A DNA stretch of 64,000 nt, from assembly GCA_965248955.1 (NCBI GenBank), contig OZ252212.1, positions 992,001 through 1,056,000 of the forward strand, read 5' to 3'. Position numbers and translations under genes: made by a program. Each line of letters starts with the position of its first letter. The first letter of the stretch is position 1. The notes beneath the pieces are model-generated. The model worked only from the letters and a program-made list of their open reading frames with translations, was not told the origin of the DNA and ran no database searches. The DNA comes from DAOUJH01 sp965248955 (GTDB lineage Bacteria > Chloroflexota > Dehalococcoidia > Lucifugimonadales > QGNO01). Shown here one piece after another: positions 38,796 through 48,113 of the stretch.

Positions 38796-40358
38796 ATGAA
38801 GAAACCGGGACTTGGCGTTCTCCTGGTGCTCCTCACGCTGCTACTAGTGGCGGCGGGATGTAGCGCCGGTGGGCCTGCCCCCCTTCCGACAACTGCTGTT
38901 GGGGAATCGGAGCTACCAGTGCCTGCCGCCCCCACTCCGAGTCCACTCCCTGCAACACAGCCTCCGGGCGACGAGGGCGCAGCCGACCAGGAATCGGAGG
39001 CCAGCGCTGAAAGCGAAGTACTGCTGGCGGCGCTTGCCCAGAACCGCATCATCGTCCACACGGCGCGCATGTCGCTGGAGGTGGGTGACGTGGCTCGCTC
39101 TATCGACGGCATCACCGCCCTTGCTGCTGACTTGCGCGGTTGGGTCGTGAGTTCAGACCGCTCTTCCAGGCACAGCGGGTCTGTAGCCATCCGCGTGCCG
39201 GCTGTGTCGCTGGAAGAAGCTCTTCGGAGGCTGGATGCAATGGCCCTCAAGACCGTGTCCCGCGCCGTCACGAGCGAGGACGTTACCGACGAGTACGTAG
39301 ACAACCAGTCCAGGCTGGCCAGCCTGCGGGCCACGGAGCAGAGGTTGCTCTCATTCCTGGACAGAGCCCAGAACGTGGAAGAGGCGCTCCTCGTCCAGAA
39401 GGAACTCGCCGACCTGCAGCTGCGCATTGAGGAAGCCCAGGGCAGACTGAACTTCCTGGGACAGATTGCAGCTTTCTCTCTGGTTGAGGTCAGTCTGAGA
39501 CTTACCCCCATGACAATTGAGGTGGATGCGGGGCCAGACAGTTCCGTCCGTGTGGGACAGGTGGAGCGATTCCGCGCCTCCTTTGTGGCGCCGCCGGACA
39601 TCAATGATTTCTCGTTTGTCTGGGATTTCGGCGATGGGACGTCGATAATGGGAAGCGGAAGTGCACCAACGGCAGGTGGTGGACAAGTAACCGCAACCGT
39701 CAACCACATCTACAATGATGATCTTGACAGCCCCTACATTGCGACCATCAACCTAACCGGTACTGGCGAGGGCGGTATAGCAGAGGGCTCCGACTCCCTG
39801 CTGGTCTCCGTCAGGCAGATACCCACCATAGAGGTGTTCGCCGGCGATGACCGAACGGTGGAAGAGGGTGACAAGGTGATTTATAGTGCTTCGTTCACCC
39901 GGCCGGAGGATCTCTGGGACTATGAGTACTCTTGGAACTTCGGCGACGGGTCGCCTACACAGCAGGGAGTGCCCGAGGAAGGCGCCACCCGCATTGAGGC
40001 CACCCACTCTTTCGCCGATTACCGGCCAACTGCGTACCCGGTGGCCCTGACCGTCAGCGCTATGAGCGAGGTGGGCCGGGTATCGGCCAGCGACCAGTTC
40101 TCCGTACAAGTGACCGAGGTACAGAGCCTCATCGTTGGTGAATGGGATATTGACGGAACCGTGAGGGCAGCGGTGCGTGCCCTGTCAATGGTCTCCAGGG
40201 CGGCGACAACGGCACTTATCTGGCTTGCGATTCTAGGCGGCCCTGTGCTCTTGGTAGTGGCAGGCATCTCCTATCTCGGCAATCGGAACAGTGCTTTTCG
40301 CCGCCTCTGGGGCGGTGTGAAGAAGGTTCTCAGCGACGACAGACCCCTGCAGGAATAA
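38796..40358 (+). CDS. DUF4349 lipoprotein with two inserted PKD domains
   Basis: A 520-residue surface lipoprotein. The signal peptide ends in the lipobox LVAAGC (Cys at about residue 22), followed by a Pro/Ala/Glu linker. Residues ~75-235 are the DUF4349 domain (IVHTARMSLEVGDVARSIDG, AVTSEDVTDEYVDNQSRL) including its coiled coil (ALLVQKELADLQLRIEEAQG). Two PKD-like domains follow, each with the FVWDFGDGTS / YSWNFGDGSP core and a VNHIY / ATHSF strand, at ~245-345 and ~350-445. A C-terminal membrane helix (LIWLAILGGPVLLVVAGISYL) returns to the membrane. DUF4349 proteins usually have the helix directly after the coiled coil, so the PKD pair looks inserted. Likely an envelope sensor or adhesion factor. 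Confidence 0.88.
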   Translation: MKKPGLGVLLVLLTLLLVAAGCSAGGPAPLPTTAVGESELPVPAAPTPSPLPATQPPGDEGAADQESEASAESEVLLAALAQNRIIVHTARMSLEVGDVARSIDGITALAADLRGWVVSSDRSSRHSGSVAIRVPAVSLEEALRRLDAMALKTVSRAVTSEDVTDEYVDNQSRLASLRATEQRLLSFLDRAQNVEEALLVQKELADLQLRIEEAQGRLNFLGQIAAFSLVEVSLRLTPMTIEVDAGPDSSVRVGQVERFRASFVAPPDINDFSFVWDFGDGTSIMGSGSAPTAGGGQVTATVNHIYNDDLDSPYIATINLTGTGEGGIAEGSDSLLVSVRQIPTIEVFAGDDRTVEEGDKVIYSASFTRPEDLWDYEYSWNFGDGSPTQQGVPEEGATRIEATHSFADYRPTAYPVALTVSAMSEVGRVSASDQFSVQVTEVQSLIVGEWDIDGTVRAAVRALSMVSRAATTALIWLAILGGPVLLVVAGISYLGNRNSAFRRLWGGVKKVLSDDRPLQE

Positions 40359-40432
40359 CGGCTGAGGAAGGTCGCATCCACCCAGCGTGATTGGGGGCCT
40401 GCCGGAATCCATACACTACGGGAGACAGAGCA

Positions 40433-40930
40433 TTGAAGAACCAGAGGCGTCCGGCGCGCTTGCTCGCGGGGTTGCCTTCCAGGCTGATCGCTGAGGCCTT
40501 GGATCGCTTGCCCGTATGGCTTTTTCTAGCCGCATACGAAATCGACATCCGGAGTCTGGATACCCTACCATTGCTTTGGGGGGCTTGGCTGCTCTTCTCG
40601 TTCGCTTGGGTAATCGCTGCCTTGTGGCTGTTCAGTAAAGGACAGACGCCGGGCAAGCGTCTTATGGGTATCAGAGTCGTCAAGCGCAATGGAGATCCGG
40701 TAGGCTGGTGGCGTATGTTTGCGCGCGAGGTACTCATCAAGTGGTTCCTCATCGCCTTCCTGGCAGGCATAGGTCTAGGTATGGCGTGGTTCCTCTTTGC
40801 CGCCTTCCTGGGAGGCATCACCTTCGGTCTTGCCATAGCAGTCGACTACCTGTGGCCCCTGTGGGACAGGAGGCGTCAGGCACTCCACGACAAGATAATG
40901 GGCACTGCGGTCGTAAGGGCTCGGCGCTGA
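40433..40930 (+). CDS. RDD family membrane protein
   Basis: About 165 residues with the RDD-family pattern: a basic N-terminal stretch (RPARLLAGLPSRLIAEALDR) with the family Arg, a first membrane region, then GQTPGKRLMGIRVVKRNGDP, and the closing WDRRRQALHDKIMGTAVV with its conserved Asp. GGGAG lies about 9 nt before the TTG at 40433; a TTG at 40391 would extend it by 14 residues. RDD proteins are thought to be small transporters or membrane accessory factors, some linked to Na+/H+ exchange; no substrate can be named. Confidence 0.82.
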   Translation: MKNQRRPARLLAGLPSRLIAEALDRLPVWLFLAAYEIDIRSLDTLPLLWGAWLLFSFAWVIAALWLFSKGQTPGKRLMGIRVVKRNGDPVGWWRMFAREVLIKWFLIAFLAGIGLGMAWFLFAAFLGGITFGLAIAVDYLWPLWDRRRQALHDKIMGTAVVRARR

Positions 40931-41064
40931 GTTCTCGATTTTTTCTACAGCCCCGGCACACTCGCTAAGTTTTAGACCGTTATCTATAGACTTTGCTCTG
41001 CCCCCTTGTTATCATACCAACTATAAATTTCTCTCACTTCTTGAAAAACCGCCTCTAGGAGCCA

Positions 41065-42177
41065 ATGTACCAGCCGCCGCGGCCTCAACCTGAACTTGAC
41101 ATCGACCAGATTCTGGAGAGGATCAAGGATTTCTTCCGGCGCTTCACCGGTAAGTTCGGCGTCGGCGGCTCCGGCGTCCTCATCTTCGCCGTGCTCGGCA
41201 TTCTGGTCCTCCTCTGGCTGGGCACCGGCTTCTACCAGGTGCGCCCCGCCCAGCTGGCCGCAGTGCGCCTCTTCGGCGCCTACACCGGCGACCTGAAGGG
41301 GCCAGGACTTCACTGGTTCTGGCCTTCACCCATCGGCACCCGCAACGTTGAAACCGTTACGGAGACAAGGCGCATGGAGTTGGGCTTCCGCAGCCTGGAA
41401 GGCGGCCAGGTCACCGATATTCCGTTCGAAGCTCTGATGATCACAGGTGACCTCAACATCGCCGACGTTCAGTTAGTCGTCCAATATAGGACCAAAGACC
41501 TTGCCGCCTACCTCTTTCAGGTGGACGACCCCGGTGACCCTGAACGTGACGTCCGTGTCGGCGCCCCCGACGGCTTCACCTTAAAGGACGCTACTGAAGC
41601 TGCTTTGCGACAAATCGTCGGTCAGCGCAGCATTGATGACATCCTCACCATTAACAAGGAAGCTGCCCAGGCTGATGCACGTCTCCTCCTTCAGACAATT
41701 CTAGATAACTACAATACAGGCATTGAAGTTTTAGAAGTAAGGCTGCAGAACGTACGGCCTCCTGACCCTGTTCGTGACGCCTTCGATGACGTGGTCCGCG
41801 CTCGCGTCGACAAAGAGGCCCGCATCAATGAGGCGCTAGCCTACCAACAGGACCGGCTTCCCAGGGCCCGTGGTGACGCCCAGCGAATTCTTAACACAGC
41901 CGAGGCTTTCAAGCAGGAGAGTATCCTAAGGGCTACCGGTGAGGCCGATCGCTTCCTCTCCGTGCTCCAGGAGTATCGCGAGTCGCGGGAAGTGACCCGG
42001 CAAAGGCTCTACCTGGAAGCGATGGAAGAGATCCTGCCCGGCGTCACCAAAGTAATCATCGATCCCGATACCGGCGGCAACCTTCTGGAGTTCCTGCCTC
42101 TGCCCATTGACAACGACGACAGTCCAGTGACTATACCGGTCATACCCACGCCTTCCGCGGGACCACCGGGACCATGA
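41065..42177 (+). CDS. hflK: FtsH modulator HflK
   Basis: A 370-residue SPFH-domain protein. A Pro-rich N-terminus (MYQPPRPQPELDID) is followed by one membrane helix (GVLIFAVLGILVLLWLGTGFY) and the SPFH/band 7 domain (VRPAQLAAVRLFGAYTG, GLHWFWPSPIG), then a long coiled coil containing RAREDAQR-like RARGDAQRILNTAEAFKQE. With HflC it forms the large cage around FtsH in the membrane and restrains or directs its proteolysis. The hflC gene begins 9 nt downstream. Confidence 0.94.
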   Translation: MYQPPRPQPELDIDQILERIKDFFRRFTGKFGVGGSGVLIFAVLGILVLLWLGTGFYQVRPAQLAAVRLFGAYTGDLKGPGLHWFWPSPIGTRNVETVTETRRMELGFRSLEGGQVTDIPFEALMITGDLNIADVQLVVQYRTKDLAAYLFQVDDPGDPERDVRVGAPDGFTLKDATEAALRQIVGQRSIDDILTINKEAAQADARLLLQTILDNYNTGIEVLEVRLQNVRPPDPVRDAFDDVVRARVDKEARINEALAYQQDRLPRARGDAQRILNTAEAFKQESILRATGEADRFLSVLQEYRESREVTRQRLYLEAMEEILPGVTKVIIDPDTGGNLLEFLPLPIDNDDSPVTIPVIPTPSAGPPGP

Positions 42178-42186
42178 CGGATCAAA

Positions 42187-43137
42187 ATGGCTAGAGCATT
42201 CGGCACAATATTCATCTTAGTGATTGTAGTCGTCGTTATCGTCGGCTCACAGGCGCTCTTTGTCGTCGACCAGACCCAGTTCGGCGTCGTCACCCGGTTC
42301 GGTGAGATCCAGCGCACGATCAGGGAACCCGGTCTCAAGGTAAAAACGCCCTTCATCGAGTCGGTTAACCGTTTCGATAAGCGGCTGCTCAGGATAGACG
42401 TGCCCGCTGAGTCCATGCCGGATAAGGACCAGCAGTTCCTGGAGATAGACGCTTACGTACGGTACAGGATCAACGATCCCAGGAAGTTCCTGGAAAGGTT
42501 GCGAGACGAGTTCACCGCCGCCGACCGTATTGGACGGATCGTGATATCGGAGTTGCGCCGCGTGGTGGCCGGCAGCGACCGTACTGAAATTATCGGTGGT
42601 ATCGCCCAGTCGCAGGATGACGGTACGCTCATCGTTATTCCCAACAGGACATCGGAAGGAGTCGAGACCAGGGAAGACCTCACCAGGCAGGTGCTAGAAG
42701 GCTCTAACGCAGTTGTAGGCTCTATCGAAAACGACTTTGGTATCGATATAATAGACGTTAGAATAAAGGCTGCCGACTTCCCCGGCACCGTGGAGCAGAC
42801 CGTGTTCAACAGGATGCGCACGGAACGCGATGTCCAGGCTCAGCGTCTCCGTGCCGAGGGTGCAGAGCTGAACCTCACCATCACCACGGATGTGGACCGG
42901 CAGGTCACCATCGTCCTCGCTGAGGCCGACCGTACGGCCAACAGGCTGCGAGGTGAAGGTGAAGCCGAGGCTATCAGGATTCTGGCTGAAGCCTTGGAGG
43001 AAGACCTAGAGTTCTTCGCTTTCCGGCGCAGCCTGGAAGCCTATACCAACTTCCTTACTGAAAAGTCCACCATTGTGCTCTCATCCCAAAACGACCTTTT
43101 CCAGTACCTGGAGAGCCCGAATCCGCCGGGCAACTAG
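42187..43137 (+). CDS. hflC: FtsH modulator HflC
   Basis: A 316-residue SPFH protein and partner of HflK. It starts with a membrane helix (FGTIFILVIVVVVIVGSQALF), then VVDQTQFGVVTRFGEIQRTI and EPGLKVKTPFIESVNRFDKR, the family core. The central region contains an extra stretch (IAQSQDDGTLIVIPNRTSEG) between the SPFH subdomains, and the C-terminal coiled coil includes RLRAEGAEL and GEGEAEAIRILAEAL. It is encoded directly after hflK, so the pair is made together; ftsH itself is encoded elsewhere in this window (14706-16559). Confidence 0.94.
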   Translation: MARAFGTIFILVIVVVVIVGSQALFVVDQTQFGVVTRFGEIQRTIREPGLKVKTPFIESVNRFDKRLLRIDVPAESMPDKDQQFLEIDAYVRYRINDPRKFLERLRDEFTAADRIGRIVISELRRVVAGSDRTEIIGGIAQSQDDGTLIVIPNRTSEGVETREDLTRQVLEGSNAVVGSIENDFGIDIIDVRIKAADFPGTVEQTVFNRMRTERDVQAQRLRAEGAELNLTITTDVDRQVTIVLAEADRTANRLRGEGEAEAIRILAEALEEDLEFFAFRRSLEAYTNFLTEKSTIVLSSQNDLFQYLESPNPPGN

Positions 43138-43212
43138 ACCGGCAAAACGTGCTCAGATTTGACTGCTCGGCGCATGCACTACTATAGATAGCACTGTTTA
43201 CCGATCTTTCTC

Positions 43213-43905
43213 ATGCCTTTGCTGGATATATCAACCGCGGTTTTTGCTCTATCCTTCGGTTACTTAGTTGGGGCCGTTCCCACCGCCTATATAATAGCGC
43301 GCTGGGTCAGGGGCATTGATATCCGCACCCATGGCAGCGGGAATGTGGGCGCCTCCAACATTGGCCATCACTTGGGAAAGCGCTACGGCATCCTTGTCGG
43401 TATCTTCGATGCTCTGGTGAAGGGCGTGGCGCCTGTACTGGTAGTCAGGGCCCTGGGGCAAGATCTGACCTATCAGGCTCTTGCCGGCGCCGGAAGCATT
43501 GTGGGCCATAACTGGTCTATCTACCTTAAGTTCAGTGGCGGACGCGGGCTGGCAATCATTATGGGCTCCCTTCTTGTCCTGGCCTGGAAGGAGTTCATTG
43601 CTCTAATCCTCGTGAGTCTGCTGGGCTGGGCAATCTTTCGCAGTATAGCTTTGTGGACGGGTATTGGCCTGGTCCTGCTTCCACTGTGGGCGCTGATATT
43701 CCGGGAGCCCGCCGAAATTGCAGTCTATACCGTCATTGCGCTTATTCTAGCCATCCTGAAACGGATACTCTCCAACCCGGGCAGCGAACTGCCCGATCAG
43801 CGCTGGCGAGACAAGGTCTTGCCGCGCCTGCTTTACGATAGAGATACTATGAAGGCAGGCGGCTGGGTTAAGCGCAGCCCCAATCAGGGAGAAAACGGCG
43901 AATAG
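43213..43905 (+). CDS. plsY: acyl-phosphate glycerol-3-phosphate acyltransferase PlsY
   Basis: A 230-residue multi-pass enzyme that transfers an acyl group from acyl-phosphate to glycerol-3-phosphate, the first step of phospholipid synthesis. The three catalytic motifs are seen: HGSGNVGASNI, HNWSIYLKFSGGRGLAI, and an EPAEIAVYTVIALILAILK region toward the end. Its C-terminal tail (LPRLLYDRDTMKAGGWVKRS) is a little longer than in E. coli PlsY. The next gene starts at the base after its stop codon. Together with fabI the window thus holds two lipid-synthesis steps. Confidence 0.94.
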   Translation: MPLLDISTAVFALSFGYLVGAVPTAYIIARWVRGIDIRTHGSGNVGASNIGHHLGKRYGILVGIFDALVKGVAPVLVVRALGQDLTYQALAGAGSIVGHNWSIYLKFSGGRGLAIIMGSLLVLAWKEFIALILVSLLGWAIFRSIALWTGIGLVLLPLWALIFREPAEIAVYTVIALILAILKRILSNPGSELPDQRWRDKVLPRLLYDRDTMKAGGWVKRSPNQGENGE

Positions 43906-43908
43906 GTG

Positions 43909-44391
43909 ATGACTGGCTACTGTTACAAGCACCCCGATACGGAAACCGCCCTCCGCTGCGGTCACTGTAACAGGCCAATATGCGTCAAGTGCGTGGTGCA
44001 GCATCCCGTGGGCCTCCGCTGCCCCGAGTGCGGACGGCCTACCAAGATACCTCAGTGGGACATTAGTCCAGCCTATTACGCCCGCGCCATAGGAACGGCA
44101 GCAGCCATTTCCATCGCAGGCGTTCTGGGTCTGGTGCTCCTACGCGCCCTGCTGCCCGGCATCCTTGGATATTACGCAACGCTGGCAGCGCTCGTCGGTA
44201 TGGGTTACCTCATTGGTCAGGGCATAAGCCGGGCAGTCAGCGGCAAGCGAGGTCGCCAACTGCAGTGGGTTGCCGGCGTCGCAATGGGAATTACCGCGTT
44301 CATTGCCTGGCCCTTTATAGGCTTCAACTTCTTCGCTTTGATCTCTATCGCCGCCGCCGTCTATCTCGCCGTCAATCAGCTCCGCATCTGA
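43909..44391 (+). CDS. B-box zinc finger membrane protein
   Basis: About 160 residues. The N-terminus is a B-box type zinc finger: CYKHPDTETALRCGHCNRPI followed by CVKCVVQHPVGLRCPECG, with Cys and His spaced for two zinc ions. Three to four hydrophobic segments follow (AIGTAAAISIAGVLGLVLL onward). The first possible start is GTG 43906, directly after the plsY TAG; the ATG at 43909 is equally likely. Bacterial B-box/membrane proteins of this type are common in Actinobacteria and Chloroflexota and have no assigned role; some are fused to rhomboid proteases, which is not the case here. Confidence 0.75.
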   Translation: MTGYCYKHPDTETALRCGHCNRPICVKCVVQHPVGLRCPECGRPTKIPQWDISPAYYARAIGTAAAISIAGVLGLVLLRALLPGILGYYATLAALVGMGYLIGQGISRAVSGKRGRQLQWVAGVAMGITAFIAWPFIGFNFFALISIAAAVYLAVNQLRI

Positions 44392-44433
44392 GCTGAGGTC
44401 TGCCCACCTTTGCCTTTCCTCTCCTCAGCTTCT

Positions 44434-44460
44434 ATACTCCATGGGTTTTGCATGGAGTAT
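44434..44460. promoter_or_regulatory. 10-bp inverted repeat spanning an MFS start codon
   Basis: ATACTCCATG at 44434-44443 is followed by a 7-nt loop and the exact reverse complement CATGGAGTAT at 44451-44460. The ATG of the downstream MFS gene lies in the left arm. As RNA it would hide the start codon; as DNA it could be an operator. Confidence 0.6.
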
Positions 44461-45706
44461 CACGGCTAAAGAGATCCAGACATTGAGCGGGACAACAGCG
44501 CGGCACAAAGGCGAAGATAGCAGGAGCACTTTGCTTACCGTGGCCATTGTCCTCGGTCATGCCATCAAGCACGTCTACATCTCAGGGTTCCAGACCATTG
44601 TCTTTCCGGAGATGAAGATTGCCCTTGGGCTGAGCAACACCTCCTTCGGAGCGCTTGCCACTGCCCGCCAGGCCACCAGCGGCGTCACCACACTGGGCGC
44701 CGGTTATCTGGGCGACCGTTTCAGCAAGCAGGCCGGACTACTCCTTGCCATATCGTTGAGCCTCATGGGCATATCATACTTCCTTGTCGGCGCCGCACCT
44801 AGCTACCCTCTACTCTTTCTCGCCATGTTGCTGGTCGGCTTGGGGCCTTCTCTGTATCACCCGCCCGCTCTTGGCACTCTGGCCCGGCGGTTCCCTGACC
44901 GCCGGGGCCTGATGATATCCCTTCATGGCATGGGAGGCAGCATCGGTGAAGCATCAGGCCCTCTCATCGCCGCCGTCGCCGTCACCGCGCTTGTCTGGGA
45001 CGGAGCGTTGCAATGGAGTATCATCCCCGCTTTGATCGCCGCTGCCGTGGTCTGGTTCATGATGAGCAACGTGCCCACCGTGCAAGGAGGGGCGGCTTCG
45101 CTCAAGGAGTACTTTGGCGCCCTTGGAGAGCTGTTCAAAGACCGCCTCCTTGTTTCCGTACTGGCTGTCTCGGGAATACGCAGCCTGGGCCAGAGCGCCG
45201 CCGTCATATTCCTCCCCGTCTACCTGCGAGAGGACCTGGGTTACTCGCTGGGTGAAATGGCCGTCTATCTAGCCCTTTCCCAGGTCGTAGGTATTGGAGT
45301 GCAGCCCGTCATGGGCGCTCTTTCCGATAGGTTGGGACGAAAGGTCATCATAGTGCCGGCGCTGCTAGCATTCTCCGCTATGCTCGCTGCACTCTATTTC
45401 GTGGAACCCGGTTTCTTCATGGTACTGGTGATCGTTGTTATGGGCGCGTTCCTCTACTCCATGCAGGCGCTGTTCCTTGCTGCGGCTTCAGATTTGGGTG
45501 GATGGGAATTACAGGCCACCATCTCGTCGATGACCTACGGTATGACCTTCCTAGCTGCCACCATCTCGCCCTTCATAGCCGGCCTTTTCGCTGACGCCTT
45601 CCAGGTAAAGGTGGTGTTCCTCTACAGCGCCTCGCTGCTTATGGTCTCGGCCCTGGCCTTTTTAGTCATACGGATGCCCGCCAGGACATTGGGGAACGTT
45701 GCATAA
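44441..45706 (+). CDS. MFS transporter (Fsr/fosmidomycin-resistance-like)
   Basis: A 421-residue major facilitator with about twelve membrane segments beginning LLTVAIVLGHAIKHVYISGF. The loop motif between helices 2 and 3 is GYLGDRFSKQAG, and the matching loop in the C-half is GALSDRLGRKVI. The LGPSLYHPPALGTLARRFPD segment resembles the fosmidomycin-resistance group of exporters. The listed ATG lies in an inverted repeat and has no ribosome site; the first ~30 residues are polar, so translation may begin further in. It is convergent with a second MFS gene, the stops being 4 nt apart. Confidence 0.85.
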   Translation: MGFAWSITAKEIQTLSGTTARHKGEDSRSTLLTVAIVLGHAIKHVYISGFQTIVFPEMKIALGLSNTSFGALATARQATSGVTTLGAGYLGDRFSKQAGLLLAISLSLMGISYFLVGAAPSYPLLFLAMLLVGLGPSLYHPPALGTLARRFPDRRGLMISLHGMGGSIGEASGPLIAAVAVTALVWDGALQWSIIPALIAAAVVWFMMSNVPTVQGGAASLKEYFGALGELFKDRLLVSVLAVSGIRSLGQSAAVIFLPVYLREDLGYSLGEMAVYLALSQVVGIGVQPVMGALSDRLGRKVIIVPALLAFSAMLAALYFVEPGFFMVLVIVVMGAFLYSMQALFLAAASDLGGWELQATISSMTYGMTFLAATISPFIAGLFADAFQVKVVFLYSASLLMVSALAFLVIRMPARTLGNVA

Positions 45707-45709
45707 TGG

Positions 45710-46975
45710 CTAGAGCCGCCTCATCTCCCTGGATCGGTACGACCACAGTACGCTCAGCACCAGCCCCATCAAGGCGCTGAGCGACACCGCCTGCCCAGGG
45801 CCTATAGCCTCGGCAAGCCAGCCCAACGCCAGCATGGACAGCGGCGATATCCCTATCGCCGTGTTGGCGAATCCCATTGCCCTACCCCGCATCTCCTCTC
45901 CCACGGACAGCAACACCAGTGTGAAGGCCATACTGACAAAGCCGGACATGCCCAAACCCGCCAGTATTAGGCCGGCCACGGACAACGGATAGAACCTGGA
46001 CAGTGAAAACACCAGAAGCCCGCCGAACGCCACACCTGTGCCTACTACAAAGTACGTGGAGTTGCGGTTTATTCTTGGCCTTGTGGTTATGAAAATGGCG
46101 GTGAGGAATGCTCCGAAGCCCTGCGACGACGCCAGTACCCCAAGCAGGGTTGGCCCCACACCAAGCACTTTGTCGGCGAAGACGGGCACCAGCGGAATAT
46201 AGGAAAAGTACAGCAGATTCATAATCACAATAACGCCCAGCGTGCCTATCACGGCACGGTTAGACGCTATGGCGCGCGCACCTTCCCCTATCGGAGTGAA
46301 TATGGCGGTGAGCCTTATGGGTATCTTGTTCTGCGGCTTTGGAGAGCGCACGCGCAGCAACGCTAGCAGAGCAGTGGTGTAGATGACCATTATGAACAAG
46401 TACGGTGTGGTGGCCTCGACGCTCTTCCCCAGAGGGATCAGGTCTATGAGAGCGCCGGCCAAGAACGGCCCCAGCATGCCCGCCGCCATCATGCTCATTC
46501 CCTCCAGTGCGTTGGCATAGCTGATGCCGCGCCTGCCCACAATGTCCAGGGCAAACGTCCTCCGCGCCGCCATGTCCAGGGTGTGCGGCACCCCGTAGAC
46601 GGCGCTTAGCGCCACTATGTGCCAGCCTTCCGCCAGACCGGTAAACACCAGGAAAACCGTAACGCCAAGCACGGCCAGGTCTATGAGATGCGCCGCTATC
46701 AGCACACGCTTTCTATCGAAAGCATCCGCGACAACGCCGCTGAGGATGCCGCCCAACAGCATTGAGGAGAAGAAGGCCACGCCGACAAGCTGCGTTTGGA
46801 AGGTTGAATCCGACAGCTTCAGCACCAGGTAGCCGGAAGTCACCATCCATGTCCAGCGACCTGTATGCCATGCCCAGCTGCTTCCCCAGAGCATGCGGAA
46901 GTCCTTGTTGCTCAGTAGGCCAAGTACGGGGAGCCGGGCCGGCTTGTCGTGGGCTTCAGGAGCGGCTGTCGCCAT
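45710..46975 (-). CDS. MFS transporter (EntS-like group)
   Basis: About 421 residues, an MFS exporter of the MFS_3/EntS type: KDFRMLWGSSWAWHTGRWTW near the N-terminus is typical of this group, followed by GVVADAFDRKRVLIAAHLID, the helix 2-3 loop. I place the start at ATG 46973-46975, which gives MATAAPEAHDKPARLPVLG before the first membrane region; the frame extends to TTG 47080 but the extra residues look unlike a signal or helix. No start has a clear ribosome site. It is divergent from the SDR gene at 47132, sharing a short promoter region. Confidence 0.83.
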   Translation of the reverse strand: MATAAPEAHDKPARLPVLGLLSNKDFRMLWGSSWAWHTGRWTWMVTSGYLVLKLSDSTFQTQLVGVAFFSSMLLGGILSGVVADAFDRKRVLIAAHLIDLAVLGVTVFLVFTGLAEGWHIVALSAVYGVPHTLDMAARRTFALDIVGRRGISYANALEGMSMMAAGMLGPFLAGALIDLIPLGKSVEATTPYLFIMVIYTTALLALLRVRSPKPQNKIPIRLTAIFTPIGEGARAIASNRAVIGTLGVIVIMNLLYFSYIPLVPVFADKVLGVGPTLLGVLASSQGFGAFLTAIFITTRPRINRNSTYFVVGTGVAFGGLLVFSLSRFYPLSVAGLILAGLGMSGFVSMAFTLVLLSVGEEMRGRAMGFANTAIGISPLSMLALGWLAEAIGPGQAVSLSALMGLVLSVLWSYRSREMRRL

Positions 46976-47131
46976 GGGATGTTTCGGCTTCTGTGGACAT
47001 CGCCAACCAGTATACATGACCAAACTAGCGGCCTGGATAAAGGTGATAGGCCGTTTCAGCCGCGGGCTGCCGATACGCAAAGACCACGTCTGCTGATATA
47101 CTGGCCTTCTTCAGGCCATAGGAGGGCATAG

Positions 47132-48103
47132 ATGACGGTTATCGTTACCGGGGGTACCGGGTTCGTCGCCTCTAACATAGTTAAGACGCTCGCCGAGCAG
47201 GGACGGGACGTCATCTCGGTGGACATAGCTCCGCCGGACGACCTTCTACTGCGCTATACGGATTCCGTGAAGGACCGCATCACCTGGGCACAGGCGGACA
47301 TCCTGGACGCAGCCTCGCTGGAGAAGGCGGCTGCAGGCAAACGGGTGGAGGGCATCATCCACGCCGCCGTGTACACGGTGGTCCTCGACGACCTCGAAAA
47401 GTCGGACAGCAAGCGCATCTTCGATATCAACCTGACGGGTACAGTCAACATGCTGGAGTTGGCGCGGCTCACCGGAGCAAAGCGGTTCGTATACGTCAGC
47501 TCGGGCGGCGTCTACGGCGGAAGCCCCCCTGATATGCCGTTGAAAGAGGACATCCCGCTTGATCCGGAGAGCTTGTACAGCGTCACCAAATACGCCAGCG
47601 AGCTTCTCACGCGCCGCTACGGACGGCTCCACGGTTTTGAGGCGGCCAGCGGACGGCTGAGCGGGCCGTACGGGCCCATGGAGCGCCCCACCGGCCACCG
47701 CGCCGTCATGTCAATGATGTACGATTGGACGGGCAAGGCGGTGCGCGGCGAGCCCATCAAGATAGAGCCCAGGCATTCCAGCGGCGACCTCACCTACGTG
47801 CTGGACCTGGCCGCGGGCATCATAGGGCTGCTGGACGCCCCCAAGCTGAACCACAGCTTCTACAACGTGTCCCGCGGCATCATGGTTACCATGGGCCAGA
47901 TTGTGGAGGCGTTCCGACAAGCCGTACCGGATGTCCAATTCATGGACCCGCTTCCCGGAGAAAGCGGCGGCATTGGTACGGGACGAGGACCCACCGACAA
48001 CACGCGTCTGCGCCAGGATACAGGCTTCGAGCCGCAGTACGACCCTGTGGCGGGCATACGCCACTATATAGAGTGGCGCCGCCGGTACGGTTTCACCAGC
48101 TAA
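47132..48103 (+). CDS. NAD-dependent epimerase/dehydratase (extended SDR)
   Basis: A 323-residue extended SDR and clear paralogue of the protein at 160-1125. The nucleotide site is TGGTGFVASNIVKTLAEQG and the catalytic pair is YSVTK, after VYVSSGGVYGG. AGGAGGGCATAG before the ATG is a strong ribosome site. It heads a plus-strand operon of SDR, aldo/keto reductase (10 nt downstream), propeller lipoprotein and ABC binding protein. Two linked oxidoreductases suggest stepwise conversion of a sugar or polyol, and the binding protein might bring the substrate in; that is inference from order only. Confidence 0.9.
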   Translation: MTVIVTGGTGFVASNIVKTLAEQGRDVISVDIAPPDDLLLRYTDSVKDRITWAQADILDAASLEKAAAGKRVEGIIHAAVYTVVLDDLEKSDSKRIFDINLTGTVNMLELARLTGAKRFVYVSSGGVYGGSPPDMPLKEDIPLDPESLYSVTKYASELLTRRYGRLHGFEAASGRLSGPYGPMERPTGHRAVMSMMYDWTGKAVRGEPIKIEPRHSSGDLTYVLDLAAGIIGLLDAPKLNHSFYNVSRGIMVTMGQIVEAFRQAVPDVQFMDPLPGESGGIGTGRGPTDNTRLRQDTGFEPQYDPVAGIRHYIEWRRRYGFTS

Positions 48104-48113
48104 GGAGGACGCC

